From positions 20,005,114 to 20,069,113 of the forward strand of contig NC_023749.2 of NCBI RefSeq assembly GCF_000499845.2: a stretch of DNA of 64,000 nt, given 5' to 3'. Position 1 is the first letter of the stretch. Each line of letters opens with the position of its first letter. The translations under genes and the position numbers were made by a program. The notes beneath the pieces were generated by a model. It searched no databases. It was given only the letters and a program-made list of their open reading frames with translations, and was not told where the DNA came from. Source of the DNA: Phaseolus vulgaris (taxonomy: Eukaryota > Streptophyta > Magnoliopsida > Fabales > Fabaceae). This document shows positions 9,661 through 20,985 of this stretch, piece by piece.

Positions 9661-11800
9661 GGGGGGGGTGGTCATGATGGTTGAAAGGCCTCCCATTTCA
9701 GGTACCCCGATGGAATTGGAGGTGAGGCCCTTGGGAGCCACACCCACAGGGGCGGCGCCTAGAGAAGATTCGCCCATAGAGGAAGGAGGTGGCGACGCCT
9801 CGCCGATGGAGGAGGTATTCGAGGGGGCTCGCCTAGGCGGAAAGTGGCAGAGGGGGCCTCTATTGGAAAAGCCAACGAAGCGACGACTACGAAAGAAGGT
9901 AGCGGAGACCAACCCGAGAACAACGTGGTGGAGAGACAGATTGGCGACAGGATATTCAAGCTAGGGCGCTTGTTGAGCCAGGAGGAACAAGATGCAGTAG
10001 CAGCGGTGATTGCGCGCCATCTAAATGCGTTCGCATGGTCCGCCTCCGACATGCCAAGCATCGACCCAGACTTTTTGTGCCACCACCTCACCATGGACGC
10101 CCAGGTCTGTCCTATACGATAGAGGAGGAGGAAGTTCAACGAGGAAAGGTGCCTCGTAGTAAAGGAGGAGACACAGAAATTGTTAAGTGTTGGCCACATC
10201 AAGGAGATACAATATCCTGAGTGGTTGGCCAACGTCGTCCTAGTAAAGAAAGCAAATGGGAAGTGGAGGATGTGCGTTGACTTCACAGATTTGAACAAGG
10301 CGTGCCCCAAAGATTCATACCCCGCTGCCCAACATCGACGCGTTGGTGGATAGAGCTTCGGGCTGCAAGATGTTGAATTTCTTAGATGCTTTCTCGGGTT
10401 ACAATCAGATCAAGATGCACCCGAGGGATGAGAGTAAAACGGCGTTCACGACGGAGACATGCAGCTACTGTTATAAGGTGATGCCATTTGGGTTGAAGAA
10501 TGCAGGTGCCACCTACCAAAGGCTAATGGACAAGGTCCTTGCACCTATGCTAGGAAGGAACGTGAAGGCCTATATAGATGACAGGGTGGTGACTTCACAC
10601 GAGAGGGGTCAACACATAGTGGATCTGGAAGAGCTGTTTGCTACCATATCAAAGTACCGCCTCAAATTAAACCCAGAGAAGTGCGTTTTTGGCGTGGAGG
10701 CGGGAAAGTTCTTGTGATTTATGCTCACTGAAAGGGGGATAGAGGCGAACCCTGACAAGTGTGCAGCTATCATCGCCATGAGGAGCCCAACCTCAGTTAA
10801 AGAAGTTCAACAATTGACTGGGAGGATGGCGGCCCTGTCAAGGTTTGTGTCCGCTGGAGGGAAGAAGGGCCACCCCTACTTCCAGTGCTTAAAGAGGAAT
10901 AGCCGTTTTGCATGGACAGAGGAGTGCGAAGCGGCATTCCTCAAGTTAAAGGGGTACCTGGCGACGCCACCTGTACTTTGCAAGCCACGGGCTGACACCC
11001 CCCTTCGATTATACTTTACAGTAACAGAGTGGGCCATCAGCTCTGTGCTGGTTCAGGAGCAAGACCAAGTGCAGAGGCCCATCTACTTCGTAAGCAAGGC
11101 CTTGCAAGGCCCAGAATTGAGGTACCACTCATTGGAGAAGGCGGCATTAGCAGTGGTGTTCTCAGCCAGAAGGCTCCGCCATTATTTTCACAGTTTCACA
11201 GTAGTGGTGATGACGAATCTCCCCATCCAGAAAGTACTGCAGAAGCCGGATGTAGCCGGGAGGATGGTTCGCTGGGTAGTGGAGCTGTCAGAGTTTGACA
11301 TCCAGTATGAGCCCAGGGGGTTCATCAAAGGGCAAGTCTATGCAAATTTCGTGGCAGAGCTATCACCAGGAGGAGACCCTCAGGAGGTGGAGTTAGGGTC
11401 ACAGTGGATGCTCTCAGTGGATGGGTCCTCCAACCAGCAGGGGAGTGGCGCTGGAATAATCTTGGAGGGGCCTAACGGAGTGTTGATCGAGCAAGCCTTA
11501 CGCTTCTCCTTTAAAGCGAGCAACAACCAAGCGGAGTACGAGGCACTGATTGCTAGGATGCTTTTGTCTAAAGAAATGGGCGCCCAAAGCCTCGTGGCAA
11601 AGAGTGACTCCCAGTTGGTCACAGGACAAGTAACAGGGGAGTACCAGGCGAAGGATCCGCAGATGGCTGCGTACTTAAGGTACGTCGAAATGTTGAAGGG
11701 AGCCTTTGCTATGTTTGAGCTGGTGCATGTCCCTAGAGAACAAAATGCCAGAGCTGACCTGCTCGCCAAGCTGGCCAGTTCGGGCAAGGGGGGAAGGTAG
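9661..11800 (+). pseudogene. Linker, RT, RNase H and archaeal-type RNase H of B-a
   Basis: The linker is rich in Pro, Thr, Glu and Gly and leads into IFKLGRLLSQEEQ, FAWSASDMP and DPDFLCHHL. RT follows (CVDFTDLNKACPKDSYP, FLDAFSGYNQIKMHP, MPFGLKNAGATYQRLM, AYIDDRVV at about 10568, where other copies have YVDDMVV). Then comes the first RNase H (LRLYFTVTEWAISSVLVQ) and the second, archaeal-type one (LSVDGSSNQQGSGAG at about 11410, NNQAEYEAL). Damage includes a TAG at 10121-10123, a frameshift near 10322, a TGA at 10717-10719 and further stops from 11800. It is a dead plus-strand pol. Confidence 0.9.
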
Positions 11801-12450
11801 AGGACAGTCATCCAAGAGATGCTCAAAACGCCGTGAAAGTTCATAGTGGACAACAGGGTGGATGTCCTTCACATTAGCACAACAAGAGGAAGACCAAGGA
11901 GCCATCGCTCTTTGATTCAAGATACAGCGAGGGCACCCCGCATCAGCACCTATGCGGCCTCGCCCGAAGGAGAGAAGGGCGTGCATGTATGCGCCTTGGA
12001 GGAAGGCGACACGTGGATGACGCCTTATAGGTGATACATTGCAGATGGAATTCTCCTAGCAGAGCCTGGAGAAGGGAAGAAGACAAAGAAGAACTCTGCA
12101 AGGTACACCCTCGTCGATGGAGTGCTATTTAGGCATGGGTTCACGCACCCAATTCTGACATGTGTGAGTGGCAATGAGTGCACGAGGATCATGTCGGAGC
12201 TCCACGAAGGGATTTGCGGAAGCCACGTGGGGGGAAGATCATTAGCTTCCAAGGTGATTCGCGCAGGGTTTTATTGGCCGTTAGTGAGGGAAGATTGTGT
12301 AAGATACGCCCAGCAATGCAAGCAATGCCAGATGCATGCAGACTGGCATAAGGCACCCCCAGAGGAGTTGAGATCGATCTACAGGCCATGGCCTTTCCAC
12401 ACGTGGGGAATTGATATTCTGGGGCCTTTCTGATGGAGATCAAGCTCAAG
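11801..12450 (+). pseudogene. Integrase N-terminal part of B-a, broken
   Basis: It continues the B-a pol with stops at about 11800, 11836 and 12033. The HHCC zinc finger is readable (ELHEGICGSHVGG, DCVRYAQQCKQCQ, about 12195-12330), and then WPFHTWGIDILGPF with the first Asp of the DDE triad. Just after this (about 12432-12450) the sequence passes into element F. The rest of the integrase is not found anywhere in B-a, so it was lost in the deletion that also removed parts of F and C-b. Confidence 0.85.
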
Positions 12451-12623
12451 TGGACATGGAGGCCAATCAACAAGATCAAGAAGAGGTAGAGGCACAAATA
12501 GAGGACGCCCATGGAGGTCAAAGCCCACCTCAAAGGCTTACAAGAAGCATGTTCAAAGCTTTAGGAGCTAGGGGACAATTATTTTCTCATTTTGTAATTT
12601 CTTTGGTTGAAGGTGCTTAGAGG
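12451..12623 (+). pseudogene. C-terminal end of a gypsy polyprotein (element F)
   Basis: The frame running to a stop near 12620 ends in an acidic stretch and then SPPQRLTRSMFKALGARG. Such a Pro-rich, TRS-containing tail is usual at the C-terminus of plant Ty3/gypsy (chromovirus-like) polyproteins. It is followed by a polypurine tract and an LTR, which supports this reading. No catalytic domain is present. Confidence 0.6.
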
Positions 12624-12676
12624 GAAACATTAGAAACCTCTTTTGTTATAGCATCTTTTAGGCTTTAGTTAGGAGC

Positions 12677-12691
12677 ATTAGGAGGGGGGGG
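12677..12691 (+). other. Polypurine tract of element F
   Basis: ATTAGGAGGGGGGGG stands directly before the TG at 12692 that I take as the LTR start. It would prime plus-strand DNA synthesis. Confidence 0.65.
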
Positions 12692-14284
12692 TGCATTAGT
12701 AGATAGGTGTATGAGTAGAAAAGGAGGTGCCAAAGTGAAGGAAGAGGTCACACCTTCCTCATGCTTGGTTTAGGCGCTGGTTCTAATAGCTTGATCCTGC
12801 CTGTTGACCAGAACGCTGGAAACTGCCTCGTCAAAGGATCGACGCGTGCACCGCTTCAAACCTCCGTTCCTCTTCGAGATCCACCTCAAGAACCTGCAAA
12901 GAAACAGAGCGGCGCCGCTGCGGCCGATCGCACTCCAACGCCCAAGTCAGTGACCGAACCACCAAATACTAAGAGAACAAGAACCGTGCAAATTCTCTCT
13001 CACAGTGTGCTCTAGAACTCGCAAGCGTAAAGGGTATAATCTGAACGTGCGTACCTCAGAAAGTTCGTTGAGAACTCTTATATACCTGGTTACTTTCTCT
13101 CTCCTGGCAGTTACAGACTTGGACACGTGGCTTGCATCCAACTGTACACGTGCCATCATCTGGAGCCTCCTTGACTTGGGCGCTGCTCCTGACTCTCTCT
13201 TTGGCTAAGTTATTTATGCATGGTGCTGCCCAGTACATAGCTAACTTGGGAGTGCGATCTCTACTGGAACTGGCGAGTTAGGGTGCCTTCATACACCTTC
13301 CCTGTGGTCTCGCCGGCCGCCTTCATAATCTGCACCACCTTCATCTCTGGCGATGTGCTTGCTCTGGCGATCTCCAATCACTAGGTCGCCTGAGTCTACA
13401 TCTGGCGACTTCATCTCCAACCTGGTGATCGCCGGTTCTGGTATGCTGGAGATCGGAACACGCCAACTTAATAACTGGCGACTTCACGAGCCCCCCGACT
13501 TCCTTCCCTTCTGCCAACCTGGCGCCTTGTCAACACGCCTATACTGTAGCTTGATGCCACGTCATCACTTCCGACTACGAGGGCGGTACACAGCTTTAGG
13601 AGGGAATTTTGAATTCTCTTAGCTTTGTTTTTTAGCACCCTTAGGCTATAAATATAGGTGCTGCCCTTGTACATTTCAGATTTGAATTTTAATTAGAGAA
13701 ACTATACTCAAATTTTGAGAGAACATTGGAGAGCTTTGAGCCTTCTTCTCTAGTCTTATCTTGATGGATCCATGGTTTCCTCAAGTGGTGGCTTGCACAC
13801 TCATCTAGGAGCATCCATCCTTCTAGTGGCGTGATCATCCAACCATACATCCATCTTCATGAGATTTCTCCTCTCCTTCCTTTCTTCTCTTTTGTTATTC
13901 ATGTTTTGAGTTTGTGTTCTTGAGTTTTTGGTTCGGCTTTTAGTTTTTCCAGCAGCTGTTCTTCTCCTTCTTTGTGTTTGGTTCGGTGCATTTTAATTTC
14001 CAGCACTCTTACTCAGTTTCCTTGTCTTTTAATTCATTTTGTTCGGTTCATTGTTGTTCCTTTTCAATTCTATACGGTGCTTTTGATTTTTACCTCTTTT
14101 TGTTGGTTCAATTTGACAATATGAGGAACTTCCATATGAGTTTGGATTTGGTGCTAGTTTTGGTGAGTTCTTGACTTAGAACATTGATCCAATTCTAAGA
14201 AAAAGTGCCTAACTATTGTCCAACTCAAGTTGATTCCTAAGAATGTCAAGAATCATTCTCTTCTTTGCTATTGGAATCACATCA
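12692..14284 (+). mobile_element. LTR of gypsy element F, with an insertion
   Basis: It starts TGCATTAGTAG after a purine tract and ends before a TGGTATCAAGAG primer site. Without the solo TatC LTR at 12792-13590 it is about 790 bp. A TATA box (CTATAAATATAGG) lies at about 13646-13658. The right end is set by the primer site; the left end is inferred. A purine tract on its left and a primer site on its right mean it served as 3' LTR for one copy and 5' LTR for the next. Confidence 0.65.
12792..13590 (-). mobile_element. Solo TatC LTR
   Basis: A 799-bp TatC LTR in minus orientation, TGATCCTGCC to GGCGGTACA on the plus strand. It is flanked by TAGCT (12787-12791) and CAGCT (13591-13595), four of five matching. 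No internal element sequence touches it, so it is a solo LTR left by LTR-LTR recombination. It is shorter than the other TatC LTRs. Confidence 0.8.
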
Positions 14285-14286
14285 TG

Positions 14287-14304
14287 TGGTATCAAGAGTT
14301 TAGG
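14287..14304 (+). other. Primer binding site of element F
   Basis: TGGTATCAAGAGTTTAGG resembles the initiator tRNA-Met site of plant LTR elements (TGGTATCAGAGC), as in chromoviruses. Confidence 0.7.
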
Positions 14305-15517
14305 TGTGTTCTGGTTTAATTGTTGAGTTGTGTAGCACTTTATTTCAAGAGCTCTTTTAATTTCTTGCAATTTAAGTTTCTGTTTTAGGCTTATTTGAGT
14401 ATTGCTTGCTGTTTTAATTCTTTTGCCTATCATATGTTTGAGTATTTTCCTTTTTGAATCCATACAAGTTTTGTCTTAGTCTTGTTTTTCCATAATTGTC
14501 ATCACTTCTTGTAGTACTTTTATTGATTTTGTTGTTTCTTGCTTTAGTGTCATATAATTTTCTGAATTTGATTTTGATCCTTTGTGCATTTTCTGTTTTA
14601 GAATTGAGTTCATACTTGTATTCTAGACCTATACAAGTTCCTATACATCATTTTCCATTATGTCTTTGCTAGTTCATAATTCTGTTTTTTTATTTCTATT
14701 AGGATTCCTCTGTTTCTGAAAACGTGCTTAGTGCTTTTCCTTATTGCAATTGATTTACTCACTGGAAAATTCTGAAATTCTGGATTTGTGATATTCAAAG
14801 TGTTAGAAAAGAGTAGAAAAAAATAATTATTCAAAAATTAAAAGTACACAAAAAATGATAAATAAAATAAAAAAAGTGTACAATTGTGCCGAAAAGAATA
14901 CGGTAATCTGGCAGCGATTTTGAAAAATTTATCTCAATTAATTGGCTTACTGTTTTTAAGTGATTCCAGTGCCATTATTGAGTTAACATCTTGAAGTTTC
15001 TGTGGTTTAAATTTCATAATCCAGTTCGCTCTATATTATTCCAGTTAAATCAGTGAACATCAAGCACAGTTTGCATAAAAAATATTTTCCAGTAGCTAAT
15101 TTTTGTTTTCTTCATCTACTCTAGTGCTTTTCTTAAGTATTCTTTTGTGTGCCTACTTTCTCATTGAGTTCTTTAATTTTCTTGCTTGTCTTTTGTTCAT
15201 TAATCTTTGAGTGTGTCAAATATCTAGTTTTCCTTTTGTTCCAGCCTTTCTTTGCTTATACTTTTTCTTGTTTGTCTTTATTGCTTCATTGGTTTTGTGG
15301 TGGTTGGCTTGGAGATTGGTGTGCTTGCTTTGACATATTTCATTTGAGGTTTCCAAGACCTAAAGATCAGATTGGTGCAAGGACATTATTTCTTTGAGAG
15401 TGACCTATTTTCTGCCTCAATTCACTTCGGCATTTTTGCTTAAAACACTCACTGTTTTTGCTAATTTTGTTTCTTGACTTGTTTGCTGTTTTGTGTGTTT
15501 GCTGTTTTTAATTTCAA
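14305..15517 (+). other. Untranslated leader of element F
   Basis: A T-rich stretch of about 1.2 kb between the primer site and gag, with no convincing coding frame. Short frames at 15149-15397 and elsewhere look like chance. Confidence 0.6.
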
Positions 15518-16177
15518 ATGGCTGGATTTTCAAGTGATGCATCCTACAAGCAGAATTCTCCTTCCAAAGCTTCAATCCTTGGTGAATTACATGAAGCACA
15601 GAGAACTATTAGACGCTTGGAAGAGAAAATGCAAAAGATGGAGGTCCAACAAGCTAGGCCATCTCCTTCTATCCATGATGGGCATCATTCTCATAGACCA
15701 TCTTCAAGAGCCTCTTCAAATGATTTTGGCCATGAAGAAGAGCATAGGAGAAGGAGGAATCCACCACAATTTCATGGACAAAGACCTCATCATCAAGGAG
15801 AAAGACATCACTACGACAATGGCTTCTATCAAGATGCAAAGTCTAGGCTTCCTTCGGTCAAGCTTCCTTGTTTTAATGGCTCTAGTGATCCTAATGTATA
15901 TTTAGATTGGGAGGCTAAGTGTGAACAAATATTTGAGATCCATGAGATCCAAGATGAGCATAAGCTTAAGCTAGCCACCTTAGAGTTTAGTGATTATGCC
16001 ATGAAATGGTGGCATGGTGTTGTAAAGGACATTATCTATCACAAGGGTCCTCCCGTGGACTCTTGGAACTCTTTAAAGGATCACATGCGCGCTAGATTTG
16101 TGCCCCCACATTTTAGGAAAGACCTCATGTTGAGACTCCAACGGTTTCAACAAGGCACGCTAAATGTGGATGAATAT
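15518..16177 (+). pseudogene. Gag of chromovirus-like gypsy element F, truncated
   Basis: The start MAGFSSDASYKQNSP follows the long leader. A coiled-coil segment (RTIRRLEEKMQKMEVQQ, about 30-47) and a His/Arg-rich region come first. The gag core starts with LPCFNGSSDPNVYLDWEAKC (about 112-131), then KWWHGVV and RLQRFQQGTLNV. FxG..DP..YL.WE is the usual gag motif of plant Ty3/gypsy elements. The frame is cut at about residue 220 by the TatC LTR of C-b at 16178, so the zinc knuckle and pol are absent. The product would be a structural particle protein. Confidence 0.8.
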
Positions 16178-17171
16178 TGATCCTACCGGTTGACTTGAGT
16201 GCAAGAGTCTTGCCACGTCAAAGATATCTCCTTTGGATCAGCTTCGCACCACGTTAGCTTTTGCTCTTCACGTCTTAATTCCTCGCAAGAACCTGAAGAA
16301 AACTAAGTGGCGCCACTGCGGCCGATCGCGCTCCGACGCCCAAGTCAGTGGAAGAATCACCAAAAACTCAGAGAGAATATCTCAACTCAAGGAATCGTGC
16401 GTAGTGAATCTCAGTGTACTGAAAAGTGTTCTGAAAGCGTACCTCAAAAGTCTGTTAAGTGCTCCTTATATACCTGAGCTTTTTCTCTCTCCTGACGGTT
16501 ACACCTCTAGACGCGTGGCTCACATCCAGCTGTACACGTGTCACCATCTGGAGCTTCCACAACTTGAGCGTCACTTCTACTCTTCTTGCCATTCGACTAA
16601 GTTATCCATACAGGGAGTAACTCGGTGCACGACTTTCCTTGGAGCGCGACCCCTTAAGTGGCGAGTACCGGGTGCCACCACGTGCACCATCTCTGTGGTC
16701 TCGCCTGCCGCCATCACGATCTGCTTCACTTGCACAGCATGCATGTTCTGGGAAACTGTTCTCTCGACCCGACCTCTGGCTAGGGTGTGATCATCTGATA
16801 ACCTTATCCTCCGCTGCTACGTGACAAACATATCACTCGTCTTCCATACTTGTACCTCTTGGAAACCTTAAATAAGCTCTCCTGGTCGTTCAGCGATGTG
16901 CCCCTTTCGGCGGTGTGTAAACCACCTAATCTCCCAGCGTTCCCCGGCGATCTCTAACCACCTGATCTCCTAGTACTCACATACGGTGACTGTGACGCAA
17001 CTCTGGTGGCCGCCGGTTACGCACATTAGAGATCGGAGAACGCCACTTCAGCGATCGGCGACTATACTGACTTCCCGATTTACTTCCCTTCTGTCGGCCA
17101 GGTGTCCCGTTCAACACGCCTATATTGTCGCTTGCTGCCACGTCATCACACCCGATGACCTGATCGGTACA
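16178..17171 (-). mobile_element. 3' LTR of TatC copy C-b
   Basis: A 994-bp LTR, minus orientation, from TGATCCTACC to GATCGGTACA on the plus strand. A polypurine tract follows at once on the right, as expected for the 3' LTR of a minus-strand element. The conserved CTCCGACGCCCAAGTCAG core is at about 16331-16348. Its partner 5' LTR is missing because C-b is cut at 25217. The five bases on its left are AATAT. Confidence 0.88.
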
Positions 17172-17215
17172 CAAGCCCCCCAGTCTTAAGCTGAGACTTG
17201 ACCAGCGAAAAGACT
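17172..17215 (-). other. Polypurine tract and hairpin of C-b
   Basis: Read on the minus strand it ends AAGACTGGGGGGCTTG directly before the LTR. The arms AGTCTT (17182-17187) and AAGACT (17210-17215) are inverted repeats that can form a hairpin overlapping the tract. The same block is found in all five TatB and TatC copies that keep this region. Confidence 0.75.
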
Positions 17216-17758
17216 AAGAAGTCAAATCATCGTCGATCTACGTGGCCCTTGTACGGACTTCCGTACGTTCGTACTCTTTTGCCTTTCTGACGCTTCACCA
17301 ACCCCTTTTTAATCAAATGACACGTGGCTTCATCAACGGTTGTTTTTAATTGTCGGTTGCGCTTCCTACAACGTTCGAAACCCTTAAACCCTTCGCGCTA
17401 TTCACTGTTTCATTATCTTTCTTCATCTTCAAGCATTCTAGACGTTCTCTCTGCAACTACGAAACCTTTCGTCTCCCACAATCTTCAACTTCCTTCAACA
17501 TTTACCCGATCGTCAAAAGGTAACTCTTTTACTCCTTCTACTGATATTTGTTGCATTTTAATCGGTTTGCATCATCCATTAACTGTCTGGAGCATACGTT
17601 GTGGGTTGTTTCTCTTTTTCTCGTAACTTAGAGTTTCATTCCTGATAACATCTACCCTAGTGAACTCTCACTCGTTCGTTCTATCTTCTTCATCCTCAAT
17701 CAAGTCATTCTCTTGCTATCCTCATTTCTTCCCTTTTCTTTCCTTTGCAGTTCCTGCG
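17216..17758 (+). promoter_or_regulatory. Upstream region and 5'UTR intron of the C-b eORF
   Basis: A G-box (CACGTG) lies at 17321-17326 and AAACCCTTAAACCC, a telo-box-like motif, at about 17381-17395. A likely 5'UTR intron runs 17520-17750 (AAAAG/GTAACT to TTTGCAG/TTCC), ending eight bases before the ATG. C-d has the same arrangement (54201-54439). Splice sites are inferred from conservation, not from RNA. Confidence 0.6.
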
Positions 17759-20325
17759 ATGGCTCACACAAAGTCCACCGCTAATCCTCCTTCCTCATCG
17801 CGAAACCCTCCTCCCAAAACTAGTAGGGTTATCCCTGGGACAAACCCTCCACCAACACGCAACCCCCCACGAGCCTCTGGTGCTCCTTCCACACAGGCTG
17901 AGAGGCCTGCCTCTTCTCGTGCCAACCTTACCCAAGCAACTCCACCACAAGCCGGGGGAGTCTCCCTTCCTCCACGGGACTACCAAGAGCTCTACCCTTG
18001 GGCCACCTCAACTCTACTGAAGGAAAACTCGTCGATAAATACTGAGGTGGGGGTGCTTCGTCTGAAGAAAGGGGATCGACCCAACCTTTCATTTCACAAG
18101 GAGCACGATGACAATGTGACGGTGCTACCTTGCCTCCCTGGAGAACCAATTTGTGCGGACGATAAGGGGAACAACGGCGAGTCGTTCTGCTTCGTCTACG
18201 CCATGCTGTTCAAGAAAGTGAAACTTAGGTTTCCTTTCACTCGTTTCGAGAGGGAGCTGTTGACCGAGCTCGACATCGCCCCTGCCCAGCTCCATCCCAA
18301 CAGCTGGGCATTCGTGAGGGCGTTTCAAATCCTCTGCGTGCACTTGGGGTTGCCGGTTTCGGTTGATGTCTTCCTTTTTCTATTTGAGGCAAAGAATCCT
18401 GGAGATCGCCTCTGAGTCAGCTTGAATGGAATTGCTGGGAGGTCAATCCTCTCCATCTTCCAGCAATCCTACAAAGACTGGAAGGGGAAATTCGTCAAGG
18501 TGTGCCAGAACGACCAAGACCCTTTGTTGCTTGATGGCTTCCCCTTGTATTGGGTAACCAAGGGGAAAAAGGATTCCAGGGACAACTTCAGGAGAGCAAG
18601 AAGTCCTGACAACATGGGGGATTTGGACAAAGACCTTTGTCTCTTCTGGAAAAGTGTGGCTTCTAACCAACATCACCTTCCCCACTGCTCCAATAATCTC
18701 CTTCGAATTCCTCGAGGGCCAACTTGAAATGTACATAGGTTAGCCCTTACCCCAACACCAAGACTCTCATTTTGTGTTGAAACTGTCTTAACATTTCTAC
18801 CATTCTGTCTTTGGCATTCTATTTGTTTTGTACTGGTCTTGATCATTCATCCATGTGCTATTTGCTCATGTCATTTATGTATGTATATACTTGTATGTTC
18901 TGCTTCTGCTCTGGGGCATACGCAATGTTGGGAAAAGGAAAGCTGGCTGAATTGAGGGCGATCGCCCGATCCCACAAACTTGCGGCGGGCTCCCAAACTG
19001 TGCCCAACTCGGTTGTGGAGATCGCCGCTGCCCAAGGAAAAACTCCTCCCCGAGGTCCAACTCCTTCTGGGGCCCTACCCGCCCTAGAAAGGAAAAAACT
19101 GGCGTTGAAGAGACCAAAGAGGAAGACCCCTCAGGTGGTTTCGGAGGAAGAAGACGACGATGAAGACACCGAGGATGGTCTCATCACCAAGAGGAAAAGG
19201 GTAACCACCTCTACACCACCTGCACTCCCAACACCAACGCCGCCATCACCTCCATCTCCGCTAGAACCAGTCCAAGCAGCACCACTGGCCGCCGCGCCCA
19301 TAGTGATCGAAAGTAGCAGCCCTAATTATGCAGAGAACCCTCCGAGCGCCTCTACACCATTTGTATCTGCTGGAGAGGGTCCTCCTTCCACCACATCCAT
19401 TGCTGGGGCCGCACTAGGAGAAGATGAAGGTGCTCAGGCTTCTCCAATGCCTATAACAGAAGTTCCAGCCTCACCACCACGCCTGGAAGCCCCCCTTGCT
19501 GTACAAGCTCAAGAGGGTGGTGGTGAAAGCCAACATCAAACTCCACCAGCACCTCCAGCATTAACCTCAAGTCTCCTAGATTCCTTCAAGGAGACCTTGG
19601 GACCTTTCGCAGCTCAGCTAAAGGCCATGGCGGAAGGTTTCCCTTCGCTTGTAACAAGAGCTGTGACGAATTCGCTCAAGAGGCTCCAAGAGGAAAACTT
19701 CAAGCTCAAGGAGTCAAATCTCATAATAAGGGCTGAGGCTGAAAAGCTCACTTGCAATCTTCTGATGAAGGAGATTGAACATTCAAGGCTGGAGGATGCA
19801 CTGGACGCTGAGCTAAGGAACACACGCAAGGAAGCCTCTGATCTGCGCCGAAAACTGCACACCCAACTCCAAGAGAAAATTGACTTGGAGAGCAAATTGG
19901 TCCCATTTAGGGTCAAGGTGGCAGATTTGGAGGCTGCACAAAAGGCTGAAGCTTCTAGGGTGGAGAAAATTGAAAAAAGATCAACAGATAGGGAGGTCCT
20001 CTTGGGGAAGGTCAAGGCAGACAGGGATAAGGCTCTCGCTGAGCTCTCCCAAGCTCGTGAGGAAGCCACAAAGGTTGCTGCAGAGCTTGCCCAAGCTCGG
20101 GGTGAGAGTAAGAAAGCTACTGAAGAACTTGCTCGAGCTCATGAGGAGAAGGAAGAACTGAAGAACCAAATATATGAGCTCGAGCAGAGTGCTGCTCCAA
20201 TCCTCGCCTCTGGGATCGACGCTGCTCTGGAGCAAATGTCATGCCAATATCCTGAGTTCGACCTTTCCATGCTGTCGATTTGTAACGAGGTGGTGGATGG
20301 CAAGGTCGTTCCTTCTGAAGATTAG
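17759..20325 (+). pseudogene. Antisense extra gene (eORF) of C-b
   Basis: Exon 1 (17759-18738) starts MAHTKSTANPPSSS. It has a Pro/Ser-rich part, then YPWATSTLLKEN, then the conserved core ICADDKG, FPFTRFERELLTELDI, LHPNSWAFVRAFQILC and GFPLYWV. This resembles Pfam PF04195 (Transposase_28). The intron donor is ATAG/GTTAGC at 18739. Exon 2 (about 18924-20325) starts MLGKGKLAELRAIARSHK and continues with a KR-rich acidic patch, a Pro-rich stretch and a coiled coil of about 190 residues, ending NEVVDGKVVPSED. Damage: TGA at 18413-18415 for Trp, a frameshift near 18665, and loss of the AG acceptor before exon 2. It lies opposite to the C-b pol. Function is not known. Confidence 0.75.
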
Positions 20326-20985
20326 CCGCCTCCATCCATCGCCTCCTTTTGTAGAACCTTCTGTTTGTAATGACCGATATTTGTATAAACTTCAATTGGC
20401 ACTGCTTATATAACTTCTATTGTTTGAACATTGTCTTTCTATTTCACCTTATACGCCTTTGCCTCTATTTGCTGTGTGGTTGACCAACATAACTGGTGAA
20501 ACTTACTCAACTGAATTAATTCAGCATTACTTGAACTTTAAACCTCCACCCATTGCCTTAACTCGAGCAAGCTGTTAATCTTATAACACACTTAACAAAC
20601 TGTTAACTCAAAGTAAATTTGAGCCACCATCAATTATCGGCGATGACTTATACTTATACTTAAGATAAAAAACCTTATCGCAAAATCACTTGCTAGGCAG
20701 CAGGTTTTAACTCAATCTTATATTCTAAACACAGCTTACCTGATTTGCCAAGTGAAGTTCACGCTTCTCCTGTCATCGCCGGAAATTCCTCCGATTTGGT
20801 ACTCGCCATACAACCCCCTCACTATCTCAACCTTCACGCCATAGGGTTCTGGCGATGTTACCCTTTTATGCATAACTTGATCATTGTTCCCTCATCTGGG
20901 GGCAGAGGCGCCTTTCAGATCCTTCTCTACCTCCCTGAGTTTTAGAACAATGATCTGGAAAGTGAGGTGTTCTCTGCGAACCTAT
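20326..20985. other. Spacer 3' of the C-b eORF
   Basis: AT-rich sequence between the eORF stop and the hairpin array. It resembles 57022-57413 downstream of the C-d eORF (shared AACTGGTGAAACTTACTCAA-like and GTTAACTCAAAGTAAA segments). No gene is seen. Confidence 0.6.

Noticed and set aside
15149..15397. Possible small hydrophobic protein
   Set aside because: T-rich leader of element F; hydrophobic residues follow from base composition.
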